DNA from: Acorus gramineus
Taxonomy: Eukaryota; Streptophyta; Magnoliopsida; Acorales; Acoraceae
NCBI GenBank assembly: GCA_030737835.1
Contig: CM060857.1
Location: forward strand, 13,403,496 to 13,467,495
Direction of reading: 5' to 3'
DNA length: 64,000 nucleotides
In this document: positions 24,620-36,319 of the stretch, piece by piece
Position numbering within the stretch: the first letter of the stretch is position 1
Layout: the number at the start of each line of letters is the position of its first letter
Position numbers and translations under genes: made by a program
Notes under the pieces: generated by a model
What the model was told of the DNA's origin: nothing
Database searches by the model: none
The model's input: the letters and a program-made list of their open reading frames with translations, nothing else

Positions 24620-26740
24620 GTTTGGTTGCGCGATTTCAAAACTGATTCTCCAGGAATCTGAGTTTCACTGATTATGTTCACTTTCTCAACTTTTTGAAAT
24701 CGTAACTTTTAGACACTATTTATCCTGTATCTTTTTTTCATTTTTTTATGTCTTTTCCCTAATAATCTAATTATATTTTTTGAAAAATTAAGATACATTT
24801 TCTGAAAAATCAAGATACATTTAAATTTTAAATATACAATAATCTAATATTGTTGTTTTATCTCCCAGAAGTGAGCCATGTTTCATCTTTTTTTGGTTTA
24901 AGTGAATGATTAATTTGTTATGTTAGCTATATAAGTTTCAGCTGCATGTTAAAATTTTGAAAACTCTGTTGCATTAAAAATTTAGTTATAATTAAATTTA
25001 GATACAACATTCTAGATCTAGTTACATTCCATGAAATCCATATCCAGATACATTTTGTAAACTCAATTGCATTGAAAATTCAGTTACAATTAAAATTCAG
25101 ATACATTATTCTATGAAATCTATATCAACTAATGTTTTCAATGCTATAATGATGTTATTCTATCTGTTTTTACTCATTAATTAATTACTAATATATTAAT
25201 TTTATTATATAGTCTAGTTATAGTAGCTATTTTGCATTTGACAATGTGTTTTTGGTTGTTTAATTTGATTAGTTTTTTACTAAAATCCAGATACCTTTCA
25301 TTGATTTAACTTTAAAACATTCAGCAAAACCAAATGATTGCTCCCCCTTCAAATTCAATTACATTGAAATTTGATTTATAATTTAAATTCAGATACATAG
25401 TGCCAGATCAAGTTACATTATATGAAATGCAGATACATATATAATTTGAAAACTCAGTTACATTTGAAATTCAGTGATACTTGAAATTTAGATACGTTGT
25501 TTCAGATCCAGTTACATTCTTTTAATCAATTTTTTTTCTAAAATATTCATATACTCTTTATAATATTGTTTTAAATTTAAAAAAAATTCAGTTACATTTC
25601 CATTTTGTAAACTCACTTCCACTGGAAATTCAGCTATATTTAACTTTTAAAATGTATAGCAAAACCAAATGATTGCTCCCCTTCAAATTTAATTACATTT
25701 AAATTCAATTTATAATTTAAATTTAGATACATAGTTCAAGATCAAGTTAAATTCTGTGAAATGCATATACATATATAATTGGACAAATTAGTTACATTTG
25801 AAATTCAGTGATACTTGAAATTTAGATATATTTTTTCAAATCCAGTTACATTCTTTTAAATGTATATTTTTTTTTCAAAATAGTAAGATACTTTTTACAT
25901 CATTGTTTTCCTAGTTAACATTACATTCACCTCTATAATATATATGGATTGAAAAGAAATATGACTCGGTTGAAAAGATATTAAAAAAAACAATGCAATT
26001 GCTGTCGTTTTGCATAAAAACACATAAAAAAAAATGTCTGCTTCAAGGCTGGGTTTTTTTGAATTGAAATAAATATATTTGGATTTGAAAAGAAGAAAAA
26101 AAAAAACCATCAAGGCAAATTACAATCATCGTGAATCCAATAAACATCGAAAAATATTTCCATTACTCAGATTTAATTAATTAATTCAAAAATTAAAAAA
26201 AAAAGATATTTACGCTTTTTGGCCATGGTATGTTTTTCATTGGCGAAGGTGATCGATCTAACATTCAATCAAAACAAAATAATCAGATTTGTTAATTTTT
26301 TTTTTATTGAAGAAGAATGTGTGTTGTCTATTGTTTTAGACTTTCAAATCACACATATCTTGCATTGCTGAGAGAGAGAGAGAGAGAGAGAGAGGACGAC
26401 AGAGGAGTTGTGTATTTATGCACAATGACTGATGAGCATCAGATAATCGATTTATTGATGTTTTTTTTTAGAATTTGAAAGCACGGGAAATCACATACGA
26501 GAGGTGAGGAGGTGGGACTGATGGAATGAAACGTGGGTTTTCTTTATAAAGGTGTTTAGGTAATTTATTTTTTCAATGTTTTTTAAAACTCAAACAGATA
26601 GCTAATTACATTGGAACATTTAATGGGGTTTACAAATAGGGGTTATAATTTGGGGCCATATAACAAGGCTCTTTTTTTATTGAGCTCTGGACTGATTTAT
26701 GGGCCATGCATATTTAAAAAAAATAAAAAATAATAGATAC
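24620..26740. other. AT-rich insertion-like region between transketolase and peptide gene 1
   Basis: Full of imperfect repeats of the words CAGTTACATT and AGATACAT. It has no counterpart in the duplicated unit B, so it was probably inserted in unit A or lost from B. It also carries a (GA)n tract at 26370-26394. I found no clear element ends and no gene. Confidence 0.45.
26370..26394. repeat. (GA)n microsatellite
   Basis: About 12 uninterrupted GA units, followed by GGACGACAGAGG. Confidence 0.9.
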
Positions 26741-26789
26741 ATGTAACATTCATTGCGGTCTCAATTATAGTTTATTTTATTTTATTTTT

Positions 26790-27010
26790 ATAAAATTATA
26801 CACTCACCCTTTCAAATGCATTCTATTATATAGAATGAAGTATATACTGAGATACATTAATATATTTTTTATAGTAAAAAAAAAAATGGACTGCAGTATA
26901 TATTATGATAGTATAGTCTACACTATGATAGTGTAGCATGTACTATGTTATTATAGTGTACCGGTTGCAAAACGGAATGTAAAAACGCATTGCATGTATC
27001 AACATTCTAA
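26790..27010. mobile_element. MITE family M2 copy
   Basis: Shares GAATGAAGTATATACTGAGA, ATTATGATAGTATAG and TGCAAAACGGA with the copies at 8105-8385 and 52837-53108. Boundaries approximate. Confidence 0.5.
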
Positions 27011-27949
27011 AAGAAAATTTAATTTGTTCTTATATATCATTTTCTTTTAAGTTATAATATTATTATAAAATTGATATTGGTGTTCCAAATAAAAAAAAGA
27101 TTGAGAATGAAGGTTAAACTAACCCCAAATCTCTCGTTGAATTCATAACCCGTTAAGTCCCTTTTGATTTGCAGCTCCCTAACGATTTTGAATTCCTTTT
27201 TTATACGACTCCAGATCACTCAACACATATAAATATTAGTTTTCTTAGAAAAATTTAATGAATTTGGTAAATCTTCTCGTTCTTTTATTGTTGGAGCGCA
27301 CAGGGAAAAAAAAAACTGTTCAAAATCTTTCACTCGTTTGAACATTCACGGGCCATCGAGACAAAATCCATTAATTCTTTCTTCATTTTTCTCTCTTAGG
27401 CTACGATTTGGTTGCACCACTATAAAATTAATTTTAAACAAAAATTGAATTTAAAACTGATTATGCAGGAAGTTGTATCTCCACATCTTCTAAAAAAAAT
27501 TCAGATTTTAGGATATTTTTTTACTTAAATCTGTTTGCAACTTTTAACCTTAGTTCTTTTTATTTGAAAACATATTTGAAAAAATAGCTTCATGCAAACT
27601 CAAAAGCTGTTCAAATCAAACGGGTCCTTATTCACAAAAATTAGATTCCTAAAAAAAGAATAAAACTAATTTTGCGTTAACAAACTGATCTTTAGACCAC
27701 AAAATCTCAAACCAACCCACACAGCCATATCTCATCACTGAATCTGATGCATCAGCACCTACACAACACTACTTATATTAATTAATAATTAACCACATAT
27801 CACCAGAGAATAATCAAACACAAAGCCATAGAGCTTCTACCACAACACATAGCTGCCATTCACAAGATACATTTATTCATAGCCATCTTCAAACGGCTGT
27901 TATTTGGTTTCTTGTGCATGCACACATATCATAACAGACCAAGCACACA

Positions 27950-28210
27950 CTACGGCTGGTTATCTTGCTTAGGATGATTTATGAGCCAGTTTCTTGCATC
28001 AGTGGAGTGGTGTGTGCCCACACTCGCTAAACGATAGTCACCGCCACGGCCGCCACTGTAGTTGCTAGCACTAGCAGGATCAGCATTGCCATCCATGCTG
28101 TTTAACTTAACCGCATCGTCCGTTCCTCTCTCTCCGCTTCCGTTCTCCAGCAGAAGACGTCCATCGACTGCGATCAAGGTCATGAACAAGACCAGGGCCA
28201 GGAGCTTCAT
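27950..28210 (-). CDS. secreted HH-motif peptide precursor, gene 1
   Basis: An 86-residue precursor. Residues 1-17 (MKLLALVLFMTLIAVDG) are a clear signal peptide, so the product should be secreted. RLLLENG follows the cleavage site. The propeptide is variable. The C-terminal core reads DYRLASVGTHHSTDARNW, ending LINHPKQDNQP. It fits the cluster motif Tyr-x7-HH-x6-aromatic. DY is a classical context for tyrosine sulfation. The coding exon is unspliced. A 76-base 5'UTR intron (28298-28223, TTG/GTAAGA to TGTCTAG) ends 12 bases before the ATG. It is the tandem-duplicate sister of gene 2. I do not recognise the family. Secretion is inferred from the signal peptide, and a signalling role from the small size and single conserved C-terminal core. 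Confidence 0.8.
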   Translation of the reverse strand: MKLLALVLFMTLIAVDGRLLLENGSGERGTDDAVKLNSMDGNADPASASNYSGGRGGDYRLASVGTHHSTDARNWLINHPKQDNQP

Positions 28211-28358
28211 GGTTTAATTCACCTAGACAAACAAAAAAAATTATATGTTATCCTTAGATTTGACATTATATAATGTGATTTGGCTTTCTAGTTCTTACCA
28301 AGTGGAGACTAGAGAGAGTGGTGGATATATATGGATTTGTTACATGACCAAAGGTGTG

Positions 28359-28366
28359 TTTATATA
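28359..28366 (-). promoter_or_regulatory. TATA box of peptide gene 1
   Basis: TATATAAA on the minus strand, about 60 bases upstream of the 5'UTR intron donor. The surrounding GAATTGGCC context is conserved in gene 2. Confidence 0.65.
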
Positions 28367-29169
28367 GGCCAATTCATATAATTGCATGTTAATGTTTATT
28401 TTTACACTGATTGTAATTTTTTGAGGCTTTTCAGAGATGCATTAATCCACTCTCAGAGTGGAAGAACTATTGCTATCATCACCAATGCTCAATTATTTTC
28501 ATCTCTGTGAACTTGTTGAGTTCCAAGCATTTGAGTAGGCAGGCTATAGGTGCCTAATTGGTCTGCCACAACAAAATGTTAAAACTCTTGTACTCTAGGA
28601 TTTTCCATTAAATAATAAATTATGATTTAAACATGTTGAACATTGTTAGTGCTTGCAGGGACTAGACCTATGGCACCCAGTGCAGGTGTTATGATGCTCA
28701 AGTCGACTGAGGTTAGTGGTGATTCCAATTTTACGTTTGATTAACAAAAAAGTGCAGGAAAACAAACTTTTCTTTGTTGGGATTACTGCTTAACAAGTTA
28801 ACATGCTTGTCAAAATAAATAAATAAATATTGCATTCATTGTTGGCAGACAAATTAATTACCTTTGTTTGTGTTTTTTAAGCTTCAGAAGAATTCCCTGC
28901 TTAACATGTTAATGTTTGATGAATAACTTTTTATTAAAATCACAATTTTTTGTGAGTTTTTGATGTTTAAGTGTGTCTAAATTTTATTATAAACAAAAAA
29001 ATTGAACATATATGATAAGCTTTAAAACTCTACAAAGTCCATGATCACTACAACTTCTATTGTGGTAAACATGCACTTAGCTTGCAATTTGTACTCAAAT
29101 AATAGAGTACCCTGTTCAGGATTCAAGGTCTGTTATTTGAAGAGTGAAAGGGATCAAGCATTGGATTAA

Positions 29170-29445
29170 GGAAAATGATAAACGCAGTCATGTTCACCAA
29201 CTAAAACTCACACCTCACATGTTTTCATTTTTTTTAAATAGTAAACATCATCTAATGATGTATATACTTTGATAAAAAGTGCATATCGCTCAATTTTGAG
29301 TTAAATGAACCCATTTTTAGTAAGTGTAAGAAAAAATTTAGTTAGATATATACAACATTTAACAAGTATATGTTTCACTGAATCTGTAACGAGGTATATA
29401 GGTCTGTGTTTTGGACTGAAAAAAAAACTGAGTGTACCAGCACTC
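29170..29445. mobile_element. MITE family M1 copy with 9-bp TSD and a known empty site
   Basis: Starts GGAAAATGATAAACGCAG and ends GTGTACCAGCACTC. The 9-bp duplication TTGGATTAA is exact (29161-29169, 29446-29454). The duplicated unit B carries a single uninterrupted TTGGATTAA near 34695, so the element entered unit A after the duplication. It is non-coding and internally AT-rich. Confidence 0.85.
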
Positions 29446-29974
29446 TTGGATTAATGTAATACTCTTGAATTAGGGGATTCTGCACATTTACTTATTGTGA
29501 TGCGCATATCATCCAAACAAAAGGTGAATAATATTGTAAATTTGTCCAAGTACATTTAAGATTACATGTTAATGGCAAATGTAAGTAAAGTGGACCAACC
29601 GAGTAGATGATTAAGATTAAAGGTTATGCTAATGCATAGGAAGGGATTTGTCCTTGAATCATGGAAGAGGAATTCAACTAGAGAAAGTGTGATTACAGAC
29701 TGAAAGCCTCAAGCAAGGGGTGATTTGATCAAATGCTTGATACCATTCAAAAGACCATGAGAGTCACGTCAAAATTTCCTTTTCAATACAGATGAAATGT
29801 GTATTCTTATATGTAAATGGCAGATCTGTACAAGAGTGAAGAAAACAGAAGCGGAAAACATGAACATGAAAACCATGCTCTAAAAAGGTTTTAGTTTGCC
29901 TTACAAATTATACACACCAAACTATTCCACAAAATCAACCATGCACATGAAGATCATGGTTCATGCCAACTTAG

Positions 29975-31763
29975 GTGCGATGATCAACAACAACTGCATC
30001 AGGTTTATTAAAGCGTGCAGATAAGTGTGCTTCGGCTAGAGCAAGATCAACTGCATTGGCTACACCTTGTCCAAGTGGGCCTGTCATGATTCATGAAGAA
30101 GTAAGAACAATTTTAGTCTAGATATAAAACCAAACAATGCAAGAAAATGAGGATAGATGGCAACGAAGACACACCAGTTGTGACCTCGATTCCATCCGTA
30201 ATAGTGTTCTCTGGATGACAAGGAGTTCGACTCCCTAGCTTATGATTGTTTCAAGTCTTCAATCTGCACCGTCAATCATTTTTACAGAAATAGATCAATC
30301 ATTCAAAAGAAATGTGTCAAGTTCCACCTACTGATTTATAGATTCACTTGCATCAATTTTTACTGAAAATCATTCTATAACATTTATAACAAACACAAAA
30401 GTGTAAGCATTTGCCTAATAACACCAGTTCTACATTCTAATGGATCAATATGGGTCAAAAAGAACCCCATTCACATAAACCAACTCAGGTAACATGAAAT
30501 CTAACGTATACACTAACACATATATATTTCTATTATTCACTTGGCATGGCTTAAATTTTTTTAGAAATAAATATTTAAAAATATAAAATAGTCTTTCCAA
30601 CTCGATCGTAACTCTGTAAGAAGCCACGGGGGTCCCTCTCATATATATATAAAAAAGGCTTAAAGACATCTAAGTACTCGCAAACATGGATAATCCCATA
30701 TAAGTCCTTATTAAAGTTGGGGTAGAAGTACAAATCCTTAAAAACTTACAAAAACTCATATACATCCCTGATTTTAACAAAAATTAATCATAACCCAACA
30801 TATCCTACTTAACTTTAACTTATAACCATGAAATGATTAAATTATTATCAAATTTTTTACCATTTTCAAACAATATCTCAATGAAAATGAAGAAATATAA
30901 AAAGTCTTACAATGGTAATTTGTCTTTGTATGAATTAATTTAATTTTATGATTATTTATAGAGACTATAATGTTTACACAATTACATGGAGATAAAATAT
31001 TTTATCAAATTTGAATGAAAATTTAATCCGATGATGATAATTAGATTTTAGTAAGTTTTTAAGAACTCCTGTGTCTGTCTCAACTTTCAAAGGGATTTAT
31101 ATATGATTACCTATGTTTGCAGGACGTAGATGTCTTTAACTTAAAAAAAAAAAAACATTTAAAAATATATATCAAATCATGATCCACATTGCCCTCATCT
31201 GATCCCCGGCAAGAAAGCAAAACCATTAAATCTGCCACATCAAAAGCAATTCTTCATAAATGGTTAAACATAAACAAACCAATTTAAGACAATTGAAACC
31301 CAAGATATTAAACCTGAACCGATTGAAACCCGGCGAGAGAAGACAGACATACTGAAGCAGGCACGAACCGGTCCCTGTTAACCCACCTCCGTATCACATA
31401 TCGGTGGAGATGATAACCCACCTCCGCCATGCCGAGGCCATCCCCGGGTGCCACGCCTTGGCGTTCTGCACGGCATCGGCCATGAGCATCCGGACATTGT
31501 CAACCGCTCTCCCGTCGACGCATTCCTGGAAAAAGCCGTCGTCTTTGTCGATTTTTTTCGAGGTTTGTGTCGGACCCATATGCGATTTTGAGCTCCTCCT
31601 TCCATTAAATCTTGTGGTCTTCGCAGGGAGAGCTGGTTTTGTTGTTGGGTTTCAAAATACACATCGGACGTTTGGCAGGGAAGGATTTGCGGTTAGGGTT
31701 GTGGATGGGTTTTGAATGTTGAAAGGGTTTGGGTGAGTGGAAGAGAAGGGAAGTGATCGCCAT
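29975..31763 (-). pseudogene. truncated transketolase relic (exons 1-3 only)
   Basis: A second, broken copy of the 5' part of the transketolase locus: exon 1 relic 31763 to about 31337, exon 2 relic 30263-30175, exon 3 relic 30080-29975. It starts with the same [11 protein letters not shown] frame. It has a stop at the LQWKEE position (CTTCAA became ATTTAA), frameshifts, a deletion covering the [11 protein letters not shown] segment, a TAG in exon 2 and a destroyed donor after exon 3 (GTAAG became CTAAG). It lacks everything downstream because the duplication breakpoint lies in intron 3. Confidence 0.85.
30660..31139. mobile_element. MITE with about 90-bp inverted repeats, inserted in unit B
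   Basis: Left arm TTAAAGACATCTAAGT..GCAAACATGG, with the right arm its near complement (CCTATGTTTGC..ACGTAGATGTCTTTAA). It is absent from the corresponding transketolase intron in unit A, so it postdates the duplication. About 480 bases, non-coding. Confidence 0.75.
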
Positions 31764-31989
31764 TAGAGACGGAGGTTTGTGTGATTGTTCTGTGAAGAAA
31801 ATACCAATGAAACAGAGGAGGGCGAGTGGACGTTTCTTGAATTTCTGATGCGGTTCTTCGCTTTATGTTATTCGTTCGTTTTTGACAAATAAAAGGCGTC
31901 CGTCATCGTTTGTGATGGCAAGGGTCAGTGAAAGTTATGACCACCGGGAGGTGGATTTATATCTATGAAAACGAAGAGAGTAGAGTTGG

Positions 31990-32830
31990 GACACGTCAGA
32001 GAATCCGTTCGCTTACGGGTGCGTTTTGTCGCGAGATTATACAGTTTTGCGATGGTAAGAAATTGTTTCTTTAATCGTGCAATCAAACAATTTAGTTGTA
32101 ACAATAAATTTTAGACCCAGAATTAAATTTTTTGGTTGAGCTTTAGACCCAGAATTAAATTTTTTGGTTGAGCTCTAGATAAACTTTTAAAATGGTTTTT
32201 TTAAAAAAATGTAGATTGTTAGAATATTACACATAATTTTATTTTATTTTAAGCTATAAATATCACAAAAATGGATACACAATATTATAAAATTATTTAA
32301 ATTACAACCTTCTATATTATTATATTCACATCAAAAGTTATAAAAATAATAAATTCTTAATAGAATGAGAAAATTGTAATAATAAAAAATACAGAGGATT
32401 TAAAATTTAAATTTTATATTGATTGGAGAAATTCGTGGAGGGGAAATATTTCAAGCTTGATGATAAGGATACTAAAGTGAGAGAGTGTTTTGAGATTGAT
32501 GAATTCATTTTTTTATTTATTTGGATCTTACCGTTCATTTTCAAAATTTCAATTGATCAGATGATTGAGGTCCTTCTTGAATGAGCGATTTTACAATCAG
32601 GCAACCAAATGCACCTTTGGTGATGATGAAAGAGAGGAATAGGTTGAAAGAGAGGAATAGGTTGATGACAAGGCGAATTTTGAACCGAATGATTTTGACA
32701 GGTGGACGAGACCACAATACTAACGGCTATGAGTAGTTCAGTCTGATTAAGCGTTTTGAAACAAAAACCGTTGGATCAATAGTATGTTTGGTAAGGTCCA
32801 CAAGATTCTTTTATTCCTCCCAATGTTTAG
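31990..32830. other. intergenic spacer in unit B
   Basis: AT-rich. A short direct repeat (AGACCCAGAATTAAATTTTT) occurs twice around 32110-32165. No gene. It differs from the corresponding spacer of unit A. Confidence 0.4.
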
Positions 32831-33505
32831 GAATGAATATGGGTGTTCCAAATAAAAAAAGATTTTGAGTACCACCAAAAAAATAAAATAAAAAGATTGT
32901 GAATGAAGGTTAAAGTATACCCAAATCTCTCATTGCATTCATAACCCATTAAATCCCTTTTGATTTGCAGCTCCCTAACGATTTTGATTTCCATTTTTAT
33001 ACGACTTCAGATCACCCAACACATATTAAAGATTAATTTTCTTAGAAAAATTTATTGAATTTGGTAAATCTTCTCATTCTTTTACTTTTACTGCTGGAGC
33101 ACACATAAAAAAAATCATGTTTAAAATCTTACACTCGAGTGAACATTCACGGGCCATCGAGACAAAATCCGTTCTTTCTTCATTTTTCCCTTAAATCACA
33201 GAAATTATTTAAATTGGCTTAAGCATAGAATAAAACTAATTAATCTTTGGACTACAGAATCTCAAGCCACCCCACACAGCCATATCTCATCACTGCATCT
33301 GATGCATCAGCACATACACAACACACCTTATATTAATTAATAATTAATCACCACATATCACCAGACAGTAATCAAACACAAGTCAGAGAGCTTCTGCCAC
33401 AATACATAGCTGCCATGCACAGGATATATTTATACAAAACCATCACCAAATGGCTGTTATTTTGGTCTCTTGTGCATGCACATATCATAACAGGCCAAGC
33501 ACACA

Positions 33506-33766
33506 CTACGGCTGGTCATCCTGCTTAGGATGATTTATGAGCCAGGGTTTTAGTCCAGTGCAGTGGTGTGTGCCCACACTCGCTAAACGATAGTCACTGC
33601 CACTGCAGCTGCCGTAGTTGCTAGCGCTAGCAGGATCAGCATTGACATCCATGCTGTTTAACTTAACCACACTGTCCGCGCCTCTCTCTCCGCTTCCGTT
33701 CTCCAGAAGAAGACGTCCATCGACTGTGATCAAGGTCATGAACAAGACCAGGGCCAGGAACTTCAT
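33506..33766 (-). CDS. secreted HH-motif peptide precursor, gene 2
   Basis: An 86-residue precursor, tandem sister of gene 1. The signal peptide (MKFLALVLFMTLITVDG) and propeptide are nearly unchanged, but the core region differs: DYRLASVGTHHCTGLKPW. By my count 17 residues differ between the sisters and 11 of them fall after residue 51. It has gained two Cys residues (GSCSGS, HHC) that gene 1 lacks. The ATG at 33766 is the first true ATG after the acceptor of a 72-base 5'UTR intron (33850-33779). Spacing Tyr-x7-HH-x6-Trp is intact. Function unknown; secretion inferred from the signal peptide. Confidence 0.8.
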   Translation of the reverse strand: MKFLALVLFMTLITVDGRLLLENGSGERGADSVVKLNSMDVNADPASASNYGSCSGSDYRLASVGTHHCTGLKPWLINHPKQDDQP

Positions 33767-33910
33767 GGTATAATTCACCTAGACAAACAAAAAAAAGGTA
33801 TATGTTATCCATAGAATTAACATTATATGATATGGTTTTCTAATTCTTACCAAGTGGATACTAGAGAGAATGGTGGATATATATGGATTTGTTACATGAC
33901 CAAAGGTGTG

Positions 33911-33918
33911 TTTTTATA
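33911..33918 (-). promoter_or_regulatory. TATA box of peptide gene 2
   Basis: TATAAAAA on the minus strand at the place homologous to the gene 1 TATA box. Confidence 0.6.
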
Positions 33919-35124
33919 GGCCAATTCATATAATTGCATGTTAATGTTTATCGATACCCTGATAATTTTTTGAGGCTTTTCAGAGGTGCATTAATCCACT
34001 CTCAGAGTGGAAGAACTATATGTTGCTATCATCGCCAATGCTCAATTATTTTCATCTCTGTGAACTTGTTGAGTTGCAACCATTTAAGTAGGCAGGCTAT
34101 AGGTGCCTAATTGGTCTGCCACAACAAAAGGTTAAAACTCTTATACTCTATGATTTTCCATTAAATAATAAATTATATTTAAACATGTTGAACATTGTTA
34201 GTGCTTGCAGGGAATAGACCTATGGCACCCAGTGCAGGTGTTATGATGCTCAAGACGACTGAGGTTAGTGGTGATTCCAATTTTACGTTTGCTTAACAAA
34301 ACAGTGCAGGATAACAAACTTTTCTTTGTTGGGATTACTGCTTAACACATGCTTGTCAATTAAAAAAAAAAAATTGCATTCATTATTGGCAGACAAATTA
34401 ATTACCTTTGTTTTTTTTAAGCTCTAGAAGAATTCCCTGTTTCATTAATTTGACTATGTTTGATGAATAAATTTTTATTAAAATCACAATTTTTTGTGAG
34501 TTTGATGTTTAAGGGTGTCTAAATTTTATTTATAAACGAACATGTATGATAAGCTTTAAAACTCTACAAAGTCCATGATCACTCTGACAACTTCTATTGT
34601 GGTAAACAAGCTCTAGCTTGCATGTACTCATATAATAGAGTACCCTGTTCAGGATTCAAGGACTGTTATTTGAAGAGTGAAAGAGATCAAACATTGGATT
34701 AAAGTAATACTCCTGAATTAGGGAAGATTCTGCACATTTACTCATTGTCCTGCGCATATCATCTGAACAAAAGGTAAATAATATTTTAACTTTGTCCAAG
34801 TACATGGAAGATTGCATGCTAATGTCAAATACAAGTAAAGTGGACTAACTGAGTAGATGATTAAGATTAAAGGTTATACATAGGAAGGGATTTGTCCATG
34901 AATTATGGAAGAGGAATTCAACAAGAGGAAGTGTGATTACTGATTGAAAGCCTCAAGGGGTGAGTTGATCAAATGCTTGATTCCATTCAAAAGACCATGA
35001 GAGTCATGTCAAAATTTCCATTTCAATGCAGATGAATATAGAAATTAAGTATGTTCAAGCGTCAAACTAGCACAACGCATGACTTGTTCACTTTAAACTG
35101 CCTGGTTGTTCAACTTATCACTAA

Positions 35125-35390
35125 CATGATGCCTAGTTTGGTAATGAAATTAGTCAGGGGGATGAGTAGTAGGGTAAGTGGTTAAAAATGGTTTAATTGT
35201 TATAAAAAAAAATCATGATATAATATTGACAATTGTTCTGATTTTTTATATAAAATGAGAATTTTTTTTTTTTTTTGTTCCTTAGAAAGATTGGCATACC
35301 ATTTATCCCTTCTTTTTGTTCTGATTTGATAAATGTGAATAAGGACAAATTTGATGGACTTCTTTTTTTAACCAAACAACATTGGTTGAT
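35125..35390. mobile_element. Tourist-like MITE fragment (GTTTGGTA family)
   Basis: Begins GCCTAGTTTGGTAATG and ends near TTAACCAAACAACATTGG. The interior carries ATGATATAATATTGACAATTG and CTTATTCACATTTATC-like words also found in the 7955-9563 family. Confidence 0.4.
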
Positions 35391-35797
35391 GTCTAATGGG
35401 CAGAAGTGATGATGCTTATTTTGTTAAATTTTATCATAATCCCTTGATCATATATTAATCTGAATCTGAGCTAAATTTAGTGAAGATGTGAATATTATTA
35501 ATTTACCTCTGGTTAAATTACCCTCCATCTTACTCACAGCATCTCTTTTTGCTCATACGTAAAAATTATATACTTGGACAAAGACACTGGAAAGACTGCA
35601 GAGTACACTATAAAAAAAAAACATCACACTTCATTTTATATCAAACGTAAGAGTACAGTGTAGAAATTACATAAGAACCTATACTAGATCACACCAAAGC
35701 TTGTACAAGTACATAGACACATTGAAACCACCTTATGCTAATACAACTATGACAAGGTTTTATACATGTCTCACAAGGCTGAACTCGCAACACAGTA

Positions 35798-36139
35798 CTA
35801 GTTATTTGGCTTAGGATGTTGGCTCTCCCAGGTCTGAGGATCGATGGAATGGTGACTATCAGTGCTCGTTCCATGATAATCACTTTTTATGCCATTCCAG
35901 TTTATATTAGTGGAATCTCTTGCTTGTTCAAGGTCCATACCCACACTGTTTACCTTCACCATGTCAACCACCATTGTGTGATCAGCTACAATGGTTCTTT
36001 TTACAGGCTCCAGGTTCACATGTTCTTGGTTCACTTGCTGCTTTGCCTTCTGATTAATTGCTCCTCCTTTAAAGGGGTCTCTTGCAGCAATTGTTGATGT
36101 AATGAAATATGTCAGAATGATCAGGGCCTGAAGCTTCAT
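35798..36139 (-). CDS. secreted HH-motif peptide precursor, gene 3
   Basis: A 113-residue precursor with signal peptide MKLQALIILTYFITSTIA, a long charged propeptide (residues 19-85), then the core SDYHGTSTDSHHSIDPQTW and tail ESQHPKPNN. The spacing Tyr-x7-HH-x6-Trp is the same as in genes 1 and 2, and the DY sulfation context is kept. The short tail ending HPKPNN recalls gene 1 (NHPKQDNQP) and gene 9 (MPKPYP). A 5'UTR intron of about 105 bases runs from 36260 (CTG/GTTAG) to an acceptor at 36156 or 36153. Genes 1 to 3 share the minus strand. I cannot name the family. Confidence 0.78.
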   Translation of the reverse strand: MKLQALIILTYFITSTIAARDPFKGGAINQKAKQQVNQEHVNLEPVKRTIVADHTMVVDMVKVNSVGMDLEQARDSTNINWNGIKSDYHGTSTDSHHSIDPQTWESQHPKPNN

Positions 36140-36310
36140 TGTTCATCCAAGTCTGCTGCCATGTCAACAAAAAAACATGTAAGTAAAATTTTATAAGACT
36201 TCAACAGAGTTAGAAGAAACAAGAAATATTTTGATCATATAGACTTGAAAGCATACTAACCAGTTTCCAGTAGTGAAGATGAATGTGCTTAATCAACGAG
36301 GAGTGCATGT

Positions 36311-36319
36311 ATATATATA
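36311..36319 (-). promoter_or_regulatory. TATA box of peptide gene 3
   Basis: TATATATAC-type box on the minus strand about 50 bases upstream of the leader intron donor. Confidence 0.5.

Larger units (their letters stand above)
27060..29810. repeat. distal part of tandem-duplication unit A
   Basis: This stretch is collinear with 32830-35040 across peptide gene 1, its promoter and its flanks (shared phrases GGTGTTCCAAATAAAAAAA, ATGATGCTCAAG, AAAGACCATGAGAGTCA). The full unit A starts in transketolase intron 3 near 23030 and ends near 29810, where unit B begins head-to-tail. Confidence 0.8.
29810..35040. repeat. tandem-duplication unit B
   Basis: Starts inside transketolase intron 3 sequence (homologous to about 23030, phrase AGATCTGTACAAGAGTGAAG) and ends past peptide gene 2. 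The order is the same as unit A: transketolase exons 3-2-1, promoter region, spacer, peptide gene, flank. The junction with unit A is head-to-tail. Confidence 0.85.

Noticed and set aside
27950..28210. Assignment of the peptide family to PIP because of RLASVG (compare RLASGPS)
   Set aside because: The similarity is limited to one sub-branch and lacks the SGPS...GxGH ending; the shared core is HH-x6-aromatic.
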